64,000 nt of DNA, from contig CAZUCE010000006.1 of NCBI GenBank assembly GCA_964619265.1, positions 105,757-169,756 of the forward strand, read 5' to 3'. The position numbers and the translations under genes were made by a program. Within the stretch, counting starts at the first letter, position 1. Each line of letters starts with the position of its first letter. The notes beneath the pieces were generated by a model. The model was not told where the DNA came from and searched no databases. It was given only the letters and a program-made list of their open reading frames with translations. Below, one piece after another: positions 1-9,354 of this stretch. This stretch comes from CAZUCE01 sp964619265 (GTDB taxonomy: Bacteria > Planctomycetota > UBA1135 > GCA-002686595).

Positions 1-1674
1 CGCAACGCGGCGCACGATTTCGGGGTCGATGCCCGTGGGTTCGGAGCGCGCGCGAACGGCGGAGGGTGCGGAGATGTAGAGGTCGGCGACGAGCGTGTGC
101 CCGATCCAGGTAGCGACCGAAGAGCGGAAGCTCGCGATGACGATCGCGATGGCGGTGGTGGCCGCGAGCGCCGCGAGCAGGGCCGAGGTGGCAACCCACG
201 TGCGCGGAAGCGCGGCGCGGGCACCGCGCACGGCCAGGCCGCCGAAGCTCCCCGCGATGCGCTTGGCCACGGGCGCAAGTCGGTCCAGGCAAAATCCAAA
301 AACGTCCGGGCTGGCGAGGCACGCGGCGGAGAGCCATCCGAACAGACCCAGGTAGCCGAACAGGCTGGAGTGCGCGGCAAAGGGCAGGGCGATGGCTCCC
401 AGAACAAGCAGGGTCAAAGCGCTGAAGCGGCGCAAACCGGCGCGGTCCTGTGAGCGATCCAGCTCGAAGGAGGCGCCCAGCGCGCGGCGGGCCGGCAAGC
501 GAGCGGCTTCGAGGGCGGGCCCCAGCGAGGCGAGCACCGTGGTGCCCAGACCGAGGCCCGTGGCGGTCACGAACGAGCGGACCGGGGACTCGAGCGCGGT
601 GACGCGAACAGCCGTGTACAGGTCGCCGATTGTGCGGGTGACCAGCGCGGTCAGCCCGCCGGAAAGCAGGAGCCCGAGGCCGAGTCCGAGCGCGGTGCCG
701 AGCGAACCGAGCAGGAGTGCCTGGGCAAGGACAGAGCGCAGAACTTGCTCGGACGAGGCCCCGACCAGCCGCAGAAGCGCGATCGACTCCCGGCGCTGGG
801 TGACCCAAAAGGCCAGTGTGCTGTAGACAAGGAACGCACCGACGAACAGCGATAGCAGACTTAGAGCGCGCAGGTTTTCGCGGAAGCTACGCGTCAGGTT
901 TTCTAGGGAACGGGCGTTGCTCGCGGCGGTGTCCACCTGCGCGTCTTCGGGCAGCGCCTCGGCCAAAGCGACCAGTTGTTCTTCTGCGCGTTCGGCATCG
1001 AGCCGCAGGTCGATGCGATCGAATCCGTGGGGCGGACCTGTGACCTCGTGCGCTGTCGCAAGATCGGTGATCAACAGGCTATCCAGTCGGCTCGACGTGG
1101 ATCCTCTGGGAGCTTCGAGGATCCCGGTCACGTTGAGCTCGCCGATGCGGCCGCCGACGTGGAGAGCAAACCGCGAGGAGAGTTCAAGCCCCAGACGATC
1201 CGCGGTACCCCGTGAGATCAGGGCGGCGCCAGGTTCGGTAAGGAACGCGGCGAAGCCGTCCGAGCGTGTCTTGTCGTCGAGGAAGTCGCGAAAGCGGGCC
1301 TCGCTGAACGGGTCGATGCCGAGCAGCGTGAAAACCTCGTCTGAGGTGGAGCCGGGATCGAGCTCGGACTGGCGCGGGTCGGGCACCAAGACGGCACGCT
1401 CGACGACCGGCGCAGCGTTGCCGTGGCCCACGATTTCGAGGGTGCGGGCGAAGGCCTCTGTGCGCAGGGGGCGGCTGGGCGCTTGGATTTGGTGAGTGGC
1501 GGCGCCGGACAGGGTTTGGCGGGCTTCGGTCATCGCGTCCAAAGCGCCGGCACCGGCCAAGTCGACGCCCAGCACAACGGCCACGCCAAGAGCCACGCCA
1601 AGCACCGGCACCGCGGCGGACAGCGGCTTGCGCAGAGCAAAGCGCACGCCCGCGCGGCGGACGAGACGGCTCAC
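1..1674 (-). CDS. FtsX/MacB-like ABC transporter permease (partial)
   Basis: Membrane subunit of an ABC exporter of the LolCE/MacB/FtsX type, cut by the left edge after 558 codons. I read it from a GTG whose last two bases are the start of the upstream ATPase stop (GTGA overlap). A hydrophobic segment follows the first 17 residues, then a periplasmic MacB-like domain with soluble text (GHGNAAPVVERAVLVPDPR), then a cluster of transmembrane segments around LSLLSLFVGAFLVYSTLAFW, typical of the FtsX permease fold. A second half begins again with a TM segment (ATSALLAALAATTAIAIVIA) and a new extracytoplasmic stretch, so this looks like the duplicated, about 800-residue permease type. With the adjacent ATPase it probably extrudes a lipoprotein, lipid or peptide; the substrate cannot be told. 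Confidence 0.85.
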   Translation of the reverse strand, partial: MSRLVRRAGVRFALRKPLSAAVPVLGVALGVAVVLGVDLAGAGALDAMTEARQTLSGAATHQIQAPSRPLRTEAFARTLEIVGHGNAAPVVERAVLVPDPRQSELDPGSTSDEVFTLLGIDPFSEARFRDFLDDKTRSDGFAAFLTEPGAALISRGTADRLGLELSSRFALHVGGRIGELNVTGILEAPRGSTSSRLDSLLITDLATAHEVTGPPHGFDRIDLRLDAERAEEQLVALAEALPEDAQVDTAASNARSLENLTRSFRENLRALSLLSLFVGAFLVYSTLAFWVTQRRESIALLRLVGASSEQVLRSVLAQALLLGSLGTALGLGLGLLLSGGLTALVTRTIGDLYTAVRVTALESPVRSFVTATGLGLGTTVLASLGPALEAARLPARRALGASFELDRSQDRAGLRRFSALTLLVLGAIALPFAAHSSLFGYLGLFGWLSAACLASPDVFGFCLDRLAPVAKRIAGSFGGLAVRGARAALPRTWVATSALLAALAATTAIAIVIASFRSSVATWIGHTLVADLYISAPSAVRARSEPTGIDPEIVRRVA

Positions 1675-2357
1675 TGGCCCGCTTCCTTGAGGGCTTCCAT
1701 GCGGACGAGCCGCGAGCAGCGCGCTGCGACGGCTTCGGAGTGGGTGACGAGCAGCAGCGTGCTGTTCTGCTCACGGGTGAGGTCGAATAGAGCGTCCAGC
1801 ACTCGGTCGGCGGATTCGCCGTCCAGGTTGCCGGTAGGTTCATCGGCCAGGATCAAGTCCGGCCGATGGACGAGCGCGCGAGCGAGCGCAACGCGCTGGC
1901 GCTCGCCTCCCGACAGGCGATCGGGGAAGCTGGGCTCGCGATCCCCGAGTCCTAGGCCGTCGATCAACTCGCGGGCGCGCTGCTCGATGTCGCTCGAAGG
2001 GCGCCCGTCGAGGTCGGGTCCGAGCAGCACGTTTTCGAGAACGGTGAGGGTTGGGATCAGGTGAAAAGCCTGGAAGACGAACCCGATGCGGCGCCTGCGC
2101 AGCAGCGTGCGATCCCGTTCTGACAATTGGCCGAGGTCGGTGCCGTGGACGGAGACCGTTCCTGAATCGGGAGATTCGAGCCCGCCGACCAGGTCGAGCA
2201 GCGTCGACTTTCCCGAGCCGCTTGAGCCGAGCAGCGCGACAGTCTCACCGGTTCGAATCTCAAAGTCGATGCCGTCCAGCACGCGATGCAGGCGGCTGCC
2301 TTCGAGGAAGGACTTGGTGACGCTGCACAAGCGCACGGCCGGGGCTTGGGAGCTCAT
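1671..2357 (-). CDS. ABC transporter ATP-binding protein, LolD/MacB type
   Basis: A 228-residue cytoplasmic ATPase that would power the neighbouring FtsX-like permease. It has all NBD motifs: Walker A GSSGSGKS near residue 45, Q-loop in GFVFQAFHLIPTLT, signature LSGGERQRVALARAL, Walker B LILADEPTGNLD and the switch His in LLVTHSEA. The LTVLENVLLG segment and the TGNLDGESA tail are typical of the LolD/MacB/FtsE subgroup rather than importers. It overlaps the upstream SDR gene by 4 bases and the downstream permease by 4 bases, so the three are translationally coupled. Confidence 0.93.
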   Translation of the reverse strand: MSSQAPAVRLCSVTKSFLEGSRLHRVLDGIDFEIRTGETVALLGSSGSGKSTLLDLVGGLESPDSGTVSVHGTDLGQLSERDRTLLRRRRIGFVFQAFHLIPTLTVLENVLLGPDLDGRPSSDIEQRARELIDGLGLGDREPSFPDRLSGGERQRVALARALVHRPDLILADEPTGNLDGESADRVLDALFDLTREQNSTLLLVTHSEAVAARCSRLVRMEALKEAGQ

Positions 2358-3346
2358 CGCTGGTTGGCTCCTCCGTGCCCGAGCTGGTTGGGCAATGCTA
2401 GTGCGGCTTCGACAGCTTTTGCACTGCCGAGCAGCGACGCGTAGCCTTCTCGGTAGCTGGGATAACGCAGGTCGAAGCCGGTCGAGCGCAGCAGGCGATT
2501 GGAGATGCGGCGGTTCGCGCGTGGGCGAGTTTTGTTGGCTGGGGCGAGGTCCTTCGAGCCGGATTCCAGTTGTGCGGTGAGGTGCGGCCCCAGCTGCTCG
2601 CTGATGTAGTCCAGCACCACCGAGCGCAGGCTTGGGTGATCATCGACGACAGCGACCAGCTCGGGCGGTTCCGGGTGGTTTAGCAAATACCACAGGGCCC
2701 GCGCGGCGTCGTCTCGATGGATCCGGTTGGTATAGGGATCGGGGAGTTCCGGATCCGGCTGGCTCGATCGGGACCTTGCGGCCTCGCGAACCAAGGCGGT
2801 GCGGCCCGGGCCGTAGATTCCTCCGAGCCGCGCCGAGGTCGTATGCACGGCGGGCGGGAAGGAACGCGCTAGAAGTTGCTCTGCCTCCAGGATTCGGGCA
2901 GAGGGGCCGTCGCCCGGGCGCGCCGGGGTCAGCTCGTCGATCCAGGTGCCGCCCTCGCCCTTCCAGACCGATGTGGACGATACGAACAGCGCGCGGTCTG
3001 GGCAGAGGCCGCCGCGGGCGAGGGCGGCAACAGTGTTCCCGAGCCCGTCCCGGTAGGCGGCGGCGTAGCCCTCGTTCGATCGCTCGGAGGCCGCGACGCT
3101 GTACAGCAGTGCGTCGCAGCGCCCGGGCGCGGTCAGCCCGTCCGGTTCCTTGGAGCTCACGTCGGCCGGCCACCGGCGGAATCCGTCCGGAATCCGGTCG
3201 GCCTGGCGCCGGGTAGCGAAAACGTCCCAGCCGGCGGCCAGGGCGAGGTGCCCGACCGCCGAGCCCAGGTCGCCGCAGCCGACGATCCACAGAGTGCAGC
3301 GCTCGTTCGTCGATTGGGGATTCGCGGCGGACATCGTTGCTGGCAA
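2354..3346 (-). CDS. NAD(P)-binding SDR-like protein (YeeZ-like)
   Basis: A 330-residue protein of the extended SDR/epimerase fold. The N-terminal dinucleotide-binding loop is IVGCGDLGSAVG, a GxxGxxG pattern, and a later SARLGGIYGPGR segment matches the substrate-side motif of the epimerase family. The usual SSTSVYG motif reads SSTSVWKG, so the catalytic Tyr of SDR enzymes appears to be Trp; that favours a YeeZ-like uncharacterised branch over a true epimerase. The start may be the first ATG or the ATG four codons later. The stop overlaps the ABC ATPase start (ATGA), suggesting co-transcription, but I cannot link the function to the transporter. Confidence 0.75.
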   Translation of the reverse strand: MPATMSAANPQSTNERCTLWIVGCGDLGSAVGHLALAAGWDVFATRRQADRIPDGFRRWPADVSSKEPDGLTAPGRCDALLYSVAASERSNEGYAAAYRDGLGNTVAALARGGLCPDRALFVSSTSVWKGEGGTWIDELTPARPGDGPSARILEAEQLLARSFPPAVHTTSARLGGIYGPGRTALVREAARSRSSQPDPELPDPYTNRIHRDDAARALWYLLNHPEPPELVAVVDDHPSLRSVVLDYISEQLGPHLTAQLESGSKDLAPANKTRPRANRRISNRLLRSTGFDLRYPSYREGYASLLGSAKAVEAALALPNQLGHGGANQR

Positions 3347-3490
3347 CCTAGTCCCGTCCCCGGCTGCCTACAATGCCGCCTCTCGACGGTTCCCCGCCTC
3401 CGGGGGAAGATCCCTCTGGGGGAGGTTCTCCGGAGGGGCTTTTCAGGGAGGGCCGCGAGGCCTTCGTCCCGCGCGCTCCTGTCCATCCCC

Positions 3491-4138
3491 ATGAACTTCT
3501 GCCCGACCTGCGCGCATCCGGTTTCCCTTGAGGTTCCCGAAGGAGACGATCGCGAGCGCTCGGTGTGTGGTGGCTGTGGCGAGATCCACTATTTCAACCC
3601 ACGGGCGGTGGTGGGCTGTCTGGTCGAGAGTGGCTCACGGCTGCTGATGTGCCGGCGCGCGATCGAGCCAGCGCGCGGGCGCTGGACTTTGCCGGCGGGG
3701 TTTCTTGAGTTGGGCGAAGGCCTTCGGGAAGGGGCCGAGCGCGAGACCCGCGAGGAGGCCCTGGCCCAAGTCGATGTGGGCGAGCCGCACGCGATGTTTG
3801 AGCTGCTTCACATCGGTCAGATCTACGTGCTGTATCGGGCGCGGTTGCGTGAGCCCGGCGGTGGCGCCCCCGCGTTTGGGGTGGGCGAGGAGAGCTTGGA
3901 GGTCGCGCTGTTTGAACCCGAGGCCTTGCCCATGGACGAGCTCGCCTTTCCGGTGATTCACTTTGCGCTCGAGTTGTACCGGGAGGACCTGGCGCTGGGC
4001 CGTTCGCGGCTTCACCAGGGCGCGCTGCATTGGACCGGTGAGGGCTCGCGATTCGATCCGAAGCGCTACGAGCTGCGCAACCACCTTCCGCTCGAGCTCG
4101 GTTCGGCGTCGAACTCAGATTCGCCCCCGCGGGGCTAA
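3491..4138 (+). CDS. Nudix hydrolase with N-terminal zinc ribbon
   Basis: A 215-residue hydrolase expected to cleave a nucleoside diphosphate linked to another moiety, for example ADP-ribose or FAD-type substrates. Residues 4-29 form a zinc ribbon (C4, C7, C26, C29: CPTC and CGGC), followed by FNPRAVVGC, the usual entry to the Nudix fold. The Nudix box runs GFLELGEG then RETREEAL; the final Gly of the consensus REuxEExGu is Leu, a mild deviation. I chose the ATG in front of NFCPTC because upstream codons in this frame are antisense to the SDR gene. It reads in series with the membrane protein 11 bases downstream. Confidence 0.88.
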   Translation: MNFCPTCAHPVSLEVPEGDDRERSVCGGCGEIHYFNPRAVVGCLVESGSRLLMCRRAIEPARGRWTLPAGFLELGEGLREGAERETREEALAQVDVGEPHAMFELLHIGQIYVLYRARLREPGGGAPAFGVGEESLEVALFEPEALPMDELAFPVIHFALELYREDLALGRSRLHQGALHWTGEGSRFDPKRYELRNHLPLELGSASNSDSPPRG

Positions 4139-4149
4139 CCGCTGCTCCT

Positions 4150-5043
4150 ATGCCGATCACCGGAGCCCTGGCGGGGACGCCCGCCGCGCGCTTGTCCGGG
4201 GGCAGCTGGCTGACCCGAGCCCTTGCGTTGTGGAATGCGGCTTGCCTGGATGCGCCGTGCGTCGTCGTGCTTTGGAGCGCCGCGCTCGCGCGTGGGTTTG
4301 GCTTCCAGCCCGGCCCGCTTGCGCTGGCTCTGTTGTTCAGTGGTGTGTGGATGGGCTACTGCGTCGATCGACTGGTCGATGGGATTCGCCTCGGGCCCGA
4401 GCTGGCGTTGACCCATCGGCACCGATTCGCCGTTCGGCACCGCAAGCGGCTCGTAACGCTACTGGTTCTTGCTTTGCCAGCGACCCTGGCAGCAGGCGTC
4501 CGCTGGCTGCCAACCGATCGACTCGTGCTGGGGTCGGGCATCGCTGCCCTCGCAGTCCTGCACACCGTTCTCGCCCATCGCTACCCAACCACGGGGCGCG
4601 CGCTGCTTCCCCGCGAGCTCGTCGTGGGTGGGCTCTTAGCCCTTGCGGCGTTCGTTTTCGGCCTTGAGAACCTGGAGAGTGCCCGGCCGGCGCTGCTCGG
4701 ACTGGCTGTCCTGTTTGCTGTGGACTGTTGGCTGGTGGCGAGCTTTGAAGTCGAGCTCGACCAAAAGCGGGGGGAAGCTTCCTTGGCTCAGCGCGCGGTC
4801 TTCAGCCGGCAGGCCCTGGTTTCGACGAGCTGGGTGCTCGCGGTTTGTGCGGCCGCCGTGTGGGTTTGGGGCGGCCTTCCTGGTGGAGCCATTTGGTGCG
4901 GGATCGGGCTCGGCGCGGCGGGGCTGGCGGTCCTCGCCCGAGTTCGCGGAGAATCCGAGCTGCTTCCGGCGCTCGCCGACTTGTCCCTGTGTGCGGGTGC
5001 GTTTACCGCGCTCTTGTTGCCAAGCGGAGTGACTCCGAATTGA
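4150..5043 (+). CDS. polytopic membrane protein, UbiA-like in pattern
   Basis: A 297-residue hydrophobic protein with about seven or eight predicted membrane segments. Near residue 75 it carries SGVWMGYCVDRLVDGIRL, an aspartate pair (DRLVD) next to a membrane helix, and near residue 198 a second acidic stretch SFEVELDQKRGEA. Paired acidic motifs of this kind recall UbiA-type prenyltransferases, where they bind magnesium and diphosphate, but the spacing is not the canonical NDxxD and I do not recognise the family. It sits 11 bases after the Nudix gene and ends at a hairpin shared with the convergent gene. Confidence 0.7.
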   Translation: MPITGALAGTPAARLSGGSWLTRALALWNAACLDAPCVVVLWSAALARGFGFQPGPLALALLFSGVWMGYCVDRLVDGIRLGPELALTHRHRFAVRHRKRLVTLLVLALPATLAAGVRWLPTDRLVLGSGIAALAVLHTVLAHRYPTTGRALLPRELVVGGLLALAAFVFGLENLESARPALLGLAVLFAVDCWLVASFEVELDQKRGEASLAQRAVFSRQALVSTSWVLAVCAAAVWVWGGLPGGAIWCGIGLGAAGLAVLARVRGESELLPALADLSLCAGAFTALLLPSGVTPN

Positions 5044-5052
5044 CGACCTATG

Positions 5053-5092
5053 CCGAGCGGGCTCGGCTCCTTTCGAAGCCGAGCCCGCTCGG
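5053..5092. terminator. bidirectional hairpin between convergent genes
   Basis: Perfect 16-bp stem (5053-5068 with 5077-5092) and an 8-base loop, lying between the plus-strand membrane protein and the minus-strand glycosidase-like gene. It has no strong T-run on either side, so it is a stem-only terminator or a 3-prime-end stabiliser. Confidence 0.6.
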
Positions 5093-5114
5093 ATGCGTCG
5101 CGTGGATCGATGCG

Positions 5115-6716
5115 TCAGTTTTGCACGTTGAAATCCGCGAGCGCGCGGAATTTGTGAGCTTCCCAGAGCGGTTGGTCCTGGTACTCAAGAGCGCCCCAGG
5201 AGCCCCAGAGCGTAGGCTCGCGGCAGTGGGAGTAGGACACGAACGGGGTGTCGGTACGTCCGCGCCAGACATTCAGCATGTCCATGTACAGGCCGTACAT
5301 CGCAGGGTCGCGGTTGACTTCGATCAACAGGTCGTTCAAGTCGGTCACGTTCTCCGCTCCGGAGTAGCCGACCAGGTGTTGGCCGCCTTCGTAGGCGATC
5401 ATCTTGACTCCGAACTCTTCGGCAATGTCGGCGTGAGTGTTGACGAGCTCTTTCTGCTCGCCCAGGATTTCATCGCGGCAGGCGGCGATCACCTGCTCCT
5501 TGGTCATTCCGATCGTGTCCCAGAGGTTGCTCGGCGCTCCAAGGTCGATGCCGAAGTAAGGGGCGATGGCCAGGGCGTCGATTTTTTCGTGGGCATTTTC
5601 GAACCCAAGAACGACTTCGCTGGTCCAAGGGTTGCCGTACTGGGCACCCATGACGCGAACCACCGTCGGGTGGTTCGAGCCGGCTTCCACTGTGTCCTTG
5701 AACAGGTTGAGCAGGTGCGTCGCACGCTTTGAGTACCAGTGCAGGCGAGCCTGGAACGGCTCACTGGACAGCCCCTCGGCTAGGCCCTGGGCTTCGGCGT
5801 AGTGCGCCTGGGGGAAAATGGAGTTCCAGACCTCGTTCGAAAATTCCACGTAGATCGTCCGGTCCTCGCTGACGCCGCGTTGGAATCGCTTTGCCATCGA
5901 GATGACGAATTCGTCCGTGGCGAGGTGGGGGATGCAAACCCACGGGTCCGTGTTGGTCTCTCGCGAGAGCATCAGGATGTACTCGTAGGCGATACCTTGA
6001 TCGGTGGCCATGGTCGCTGAGCGAGGCAAGTTGCGCTCCCACCAGTTCGAGATCCAGGTCTCGTTGATGCGCTGCCAATTCATGTAGCGCAAGATCCCAA
6101 ACGGCTCGAGGCGCTCAAGGAAAGTCGGGTGGAACGGCTGGCTGAGGTAGGTCTCCTCAAAGCCCGGCATGATCACGCGCACGTTGCGGATCGGGTCGTC
6201 GAGATCGGACTCGTTGATCTTGAAGAAGATGCCCGAATCAGAAGGGGTCACGTCGATCAGTATGCGGCCGGGCTCGGACTCGATCACTTTCGCGTCCATG
6301 GCGAATTCGACGGAGCCGGTGCCCTGGTAGAGGCAGGTGTAGGTTCCCGCCGGGTAGTGCCCCTCGATCTCCCGCATCATCAGCGTGGCTGCGGCTTGGC
6401 CGGGTTGTAGCAACGGCCAGCCATAGGTGCTGGTTTCGATAGCCCAATCCCCGTTCCAGGTTTCCATCGTGTACGGCTGCTGGCTAAGCCAAGTCCGCGA
6501 GGTCCGGAATACGTCCTTGAAGATCCAGGACGGATTCCAGTCGACGACGAAGTCCAGGTTGATTCCAATCGCCTCCGCGTTGGAAATGGCTTCGTCCGCA
6601 GCGGACTCTTTGCCGGCCGCCTGAACGCCCCCGTTTTGATCCACGGGACGAAACAGGGCGAACACGACAGCAGCAGCAAAGAAGCCGGCGGCTCCCGATT
6701 GAATGGTGACCTTCAT
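5115..6716 (-). CDS. exported clan GH-A-like glycosidase, paralog 1
   Basis: A 533-residue protein, last of four tandem paralogs on this strand. The start MKVTIQSGAAGFFAAAVVFA gives a signal-anchor-like N-terminus; the longer frame upstream lacks one. Family landmarks are GINLDFVVDWNPSWIFKDVF near residue 50, MPGFEETYLSQPFHPTF, WICIPHL-type text (DPWVCIPHLATDEF), VEFSNEVWN with Glu295, and MIAYEGGQHLVG with Glu443. Asn-Glu after a beta strand and a second Glu about 150 residues later is the acid/base and nucleophile geometry of clan GH-A TIM barrels. Substrate unknown. Unlike the other three copies it ends right after the catalytic domain (FRALADFNVQN) with no C-terminal beta module, so it may be a truncated form. 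Confidence 0.72.
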   Translation of the reverse strand: MKVTIQSGAAGFFAAAVVFALFRPVDQNGGVQAAGKESAADEAISNAEAIGINLDFVVDWNPSWIFKDVFRTSRTWLSQQPYTMETWNGDWAIETSTYGWPLLQPGQAAATLMMREIEGHYPAGTYTCLYQGTGSVEFAMDAKVIESEPGRILIDVTPSDSGIFFKINESDLDDPIRNVRVIMPGFEETYLSQPFHPTFLERLEPFGILRYMNWQRINETWISNWWERNLPRSATMATDQGIAYEYILMLSRETNTDPWVCIPHLATDEFVISMAKRFQRGVSEDRTIYVEFSNEVWNSIFPQAHYAEAQGLAEGLSSEPFQARLHWYSKRATHLLNLFKDTVEAGSNHPTVVRVMGAQYGNPWTSEVVLGFENAHEKIDALAIAPYFGIDLGAPSNLWDTIGMTKEQVIAACRDEILGEQKELVNTHADIAEEFGVKMIAYEGGQHLVGYSGAENVTDLNDLLIEVNRDPAMYGLYMDMLNVWRGRTDTPFVSYSHCREPTLWGSWGALEYQDQPLWEAHKFRALADFNVQN

Positions 6717-7001
6717 CTCCAGCTCTCCTCGATGGTTTCCTAGTCGAAGCCGGTTCCTCGCGTCTCTTGGACAAGGCGAGCGAGAAAAGGGCTTCCCTGA
6801 CCGTTCGGTCGGACGCCGTTCGCCGCTTGAGGGCAATTTGATCCTGTCTGTGAAAGCTCTCCGGTGGAGCTGGGGGCTGGGACAAAGATGCGAGGGATTT
6901 CCTGGGCTCGCGCGAGGTCTGTGGTCCATCAGGATGCCCCTGGCCTCCGAAACCCCTCCTGCCTGGCGTCCATCGCCGGGAGGCTTTGGGACCGAACGAA
7001 A

Positions 7002-7043
7002 GCAGGCGCGCTGCGAACCCCGAGGGGTTCGCAGCGCGCCTGC
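7002..7043 (-). terminator. intrinsic terminator after paralog 2
   Basis: Perfect 19-bp stem (7002-7020 with 7025-7043) around a CGAG loop, lying just after the stop of the minus-strand gene. On that strand the stem is followed by TTTCG, a short T-run. Confidence 0.75.
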
Positions 7044-7064
7044 GCGGAAGGGGGAGGGTTTTCC

Positions 7065-9116
7065 CTAGAGGCCGATCGTGACGTCGACCGCGTTCGAGAG
7101 CCCGATGCCCATGAATCCAAACGAGGGGATGTCGACAACCCACTGGAAGTACAGGTGGCTTCCGATCAGCGCCGGGTTGTTCGGAAGAACGAGGCCATAG
7201 TCTTGGTATCCCGAGCTGCCGATTGTGGTCGGCAGCAAGATCGGCTGACCGACCAGCATCTGGCAGCCGATCTGCCCAAGACCCGTAAGGTCGATCGGCA
7301 GCGGGACACCTGTGAACTCGACATTCGTATTCGAGACCATCAGGGAGGCGGCTGCGAGCGGAGGTGCGTTCGACACCGAGAACTGCATGTAAGCGCCAGG
7401 CTTCGGCTCGCCGAAATGCCCCATGAACAGGCTTTGGCAGCCGGGGCCGTAGTAGTTCACGGCGGGTGTCGCCACCGGCGGCGGTCCTTGGGATCCGCCC
7501 TCGGCCCAGTGGACCAGCGCGCGGTGCTTGTGCGTTTCGGACAGGGGCTGGTTCAGGTACTCCTTGTGGCCCCAGCTGCCGAACTCTGTGAATCGCCCGA
7601 TGAACGAGTAGGGGGTCATGAAATCCGCGCCCGACTCGTCCCACCTCTGCAGGAACTGCGTGTACAGGTCATACATGCGCGGGTCGCGGTTCACCGAGAT
7701 GAACTTGGCGGTCAGGGCGGCGTTTGTTTGGGCCGAACCGACTCCGACCAAGTGCTGTCCACCCTCGTAGGCGATCAGGTCGAGTCCGCGGGACTGGGCG
7801 ACCTGCACGTTCTGAACCATCTTGGGGAACAGGTTCCAGTTCAGCTCGTTCTCAAGCTCCGTGATGATCTGGTCGTTGGACTTGTTGATGCTCTGCTGCG
7901 CGTTCTCCGTGACTCCAAACGAGAAGCCCATGTAGGGAGCGACCGCCAGAACATCGGTTTTTGCGAAGGCCTGATTGTGGTCCAGGATCGTCTCGCCTAC
8001 CGAGGGGTTGGCGTGCTGGGCGGCCATGACGCGAACCAGCCGCTGATCGACCGGCGGGCCGGGGATGGCCTGGAATTCCTGGGTCCACAGGTCGAACACC
8101 CGGACCGAACGTTCCGAATACCACTTCCAGGCGGCGAAGAACTGCTCGGCTCCGCCCGGAGTACCGACGCCAAGGCCCTGGGTAAGACCGTTCCAGGAGG
8201 CGTGGTTGAATGCCGGGAACGTGTTGTTCCAGACCTCGTTCGAGTACTCGATGTAGGCCGGGATCTCGGGGTTCAAATTCTGAGCCACGTAGCGACCGAA
8301 CTCGCGAACGAAGTCGTCAGTGGCCAGGTAGGGGATGCAGAACCAGGGCGCCTTGCCCGTGACGTTGGCCAGTTCGACCATGTACTCGACCGAGACGCCG
8401 AAATCGCCGGCCTGGGTCCAAAAGTCCGCGGTGGGGCGCTCCCACCAGTGGGTGAGCGTGGAGAAGTTCGTGTTCTGCCACTGCATGAAACGCAGGGCAC
8501 CGAACGGTTCGATCGCGGCCAGGAATTCCGGGTGGAACGTCTGAGTCTGGTAGATCGGCTCCATGCCCGGCAAGACCACCTGGACGTTCCGAACGTGGTT
8601 GTTCGGGTCGCTGTGGGCAATCTTGATCAGCATCCCCGTGTCGGACGGGGAGACGTAGATCAAGTCGTGGCCCACGGCGACGTTCGTGATGAGCTGCGCG
8701 TCGAGGGCGTACTCCATGGAGCCGTAGCCCTCATAGTGGACGTTGTAGACGCCGCCGGGGTACACGCCGCCGATCTCGCGACACAGCAGCGTGGCGGCGG
8801 ACTGGCCCCAGTCCAGGATCGGCCATCCATTGGCGTCCTGCGTAATCGGAGCTCCGGTGTTCCAAGGGGCGAGCGTGCCGGGAACCTGGGGAAGCCAAGG
8901 GCGCGCGATCTTCATCGCGTCGGTGAAGACCCAAGTTGGGTTCCAGTCCTTCAGCTCGTCGAAGTTGATGGCGAGGCGGCCGACCTTCTCGATGGGGTCG
9001 GTGGTCTGGGCGGCCAGCGGGAGCGCCAGGAAGGGCGAACTCACGACCAGTGCGAGTTGCGCGAAGGCGATTGTCCCCGCGGCGGGGCGCCGCAGTCGAT
9101 CTCTCCGAGTCATCAT
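7065..9116 (-). CDS. exported clan GH-A-like glycosidase, paralog 2
   Basis: A 683-residue protein. I start it at the ATGATG giving MMTRRDRLRRPAAG then a hydrophobic stretch ending LALPLAAQT, a Sec signal peptide; the upstream in-frame codons look non-coding. The catalytic region repeats the family landmarks: INFDELKDWNPTWVFTD, LPGMEPIYQTQTFHPEFLAA, IEYSNEVWNNTF with Glu294 as proposed acid/base, and LIAYEGGQHLVG with Glu451 as proposed nucleophile. From about residue 545 a Pro-rich linker (GPPPVATPA) leads to a C-terminal module of about 130 residues (YYGPGCQSL to SNAVDVTIGL) shared with paralogs 3 and 4. It is closest to paralog 3. Confidence 0.74.
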   Translation of the reverse strand: MMTRRDRLRRPAAGTIAFAQLALVVSSPFLALPLAAQTTDPIEKVGRLAINFDELKDWNPTWVFTDAMKIARPWLPQVPGTLAPWNTGAPITQDANGWPILDWGQSAATLLCREIGGVYPGGVYNVHYEGYGSMEYALDAQLITNVAVGHDLIYVSPSDTGMLIKIAHSDPNNHVRNVQVVLPGMEPIYQTQTFHPEFLAAIEPFGALRFMQWQNTNFSTLTHWWERPTADFWTQAGDFGVSVEYMVELANVTGKAPWFCIPYLATDDFVREFGRYVAQNLNPEIPAYIEYSNEVWNNTFPAFNHASWNGLTQGLGVGTPGGAEQFFAAWKWYSERSVRVFDLWTQEFQAIPGPPVDQRLVRVMAAQHANPSVGETILDHNQAFAKTDVLAVAPYMGFSFGVTENAQQSINKSNDQIITELENELNWNLFPKMVQNVQVAQSRGLDLIAYEGGQHLVGVGSAQTNAALTAKFISVNRDPRMYDLYTQFLQRWDESGADFMTPYSFIGRFTEFGSWGHKEYLNQPLSETHKHRALVHWAEGGSQGPPPVATPAVNYYGPGCQSLFMGHFGEPKPGAYMQFSVSNAPPLAAASLMVSNTNVEFTGVPLPIDLTGLGQIGCQMLVGQPILLPTTIGSSGYQDYGLVLPNNPALIGSHLYFQWVVDIPSFGFMGIGLSNAVDVTIGL

Positions 9117-9314
9117 CCTAAGGGAATGGGTGTTGGCCGGGCGCTGGGGATCAGCGCAGGGGAAGCGCGGCCGGAAGGAGATTTGTCGCAAAAAGTCTGC
9201 GGACTCAGGGAACCCGAGTCACGCCTGGTGCCGAGGAATCGAGCGACATTCTCGAGCCGGACACTGCACTCCCCTCACAGAGGCGGGCGCGCCGGCTTGC
9301 CAGAAGGCCTTCCA

Positions 9315-9344
9315 GCCCCCCCTTGGAGTTTCGCCAGGGGGGGC
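9315..9344 (-). terminator. hairpin after paralog 3
   Basis: G/C stem 9315-9322 with 9337-9344 (8 bp), extended inward by TGG/CCA after one bulged base. It lies directly after the stop of the minus-strand gene. No clear T-run follows, so this is terminator-like only. Confidence 0.45.
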
Positions 9345-9354
9345 GAGTCCATCG

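Noticed and set aside
2250..2259. GGTTCGAATC resembling a tRNA T-arm
   Set aside because: It lies within the ABC ATPase gene, and no acceptor or anticodon stem can be drawn around it.
2876..3490. Upstream extension of the Nudix frame
   Set aside because: It lies antisense to the SDR gene and lacks motifs; the zinc-ribbon start at 3491 is a natural N-terminus.
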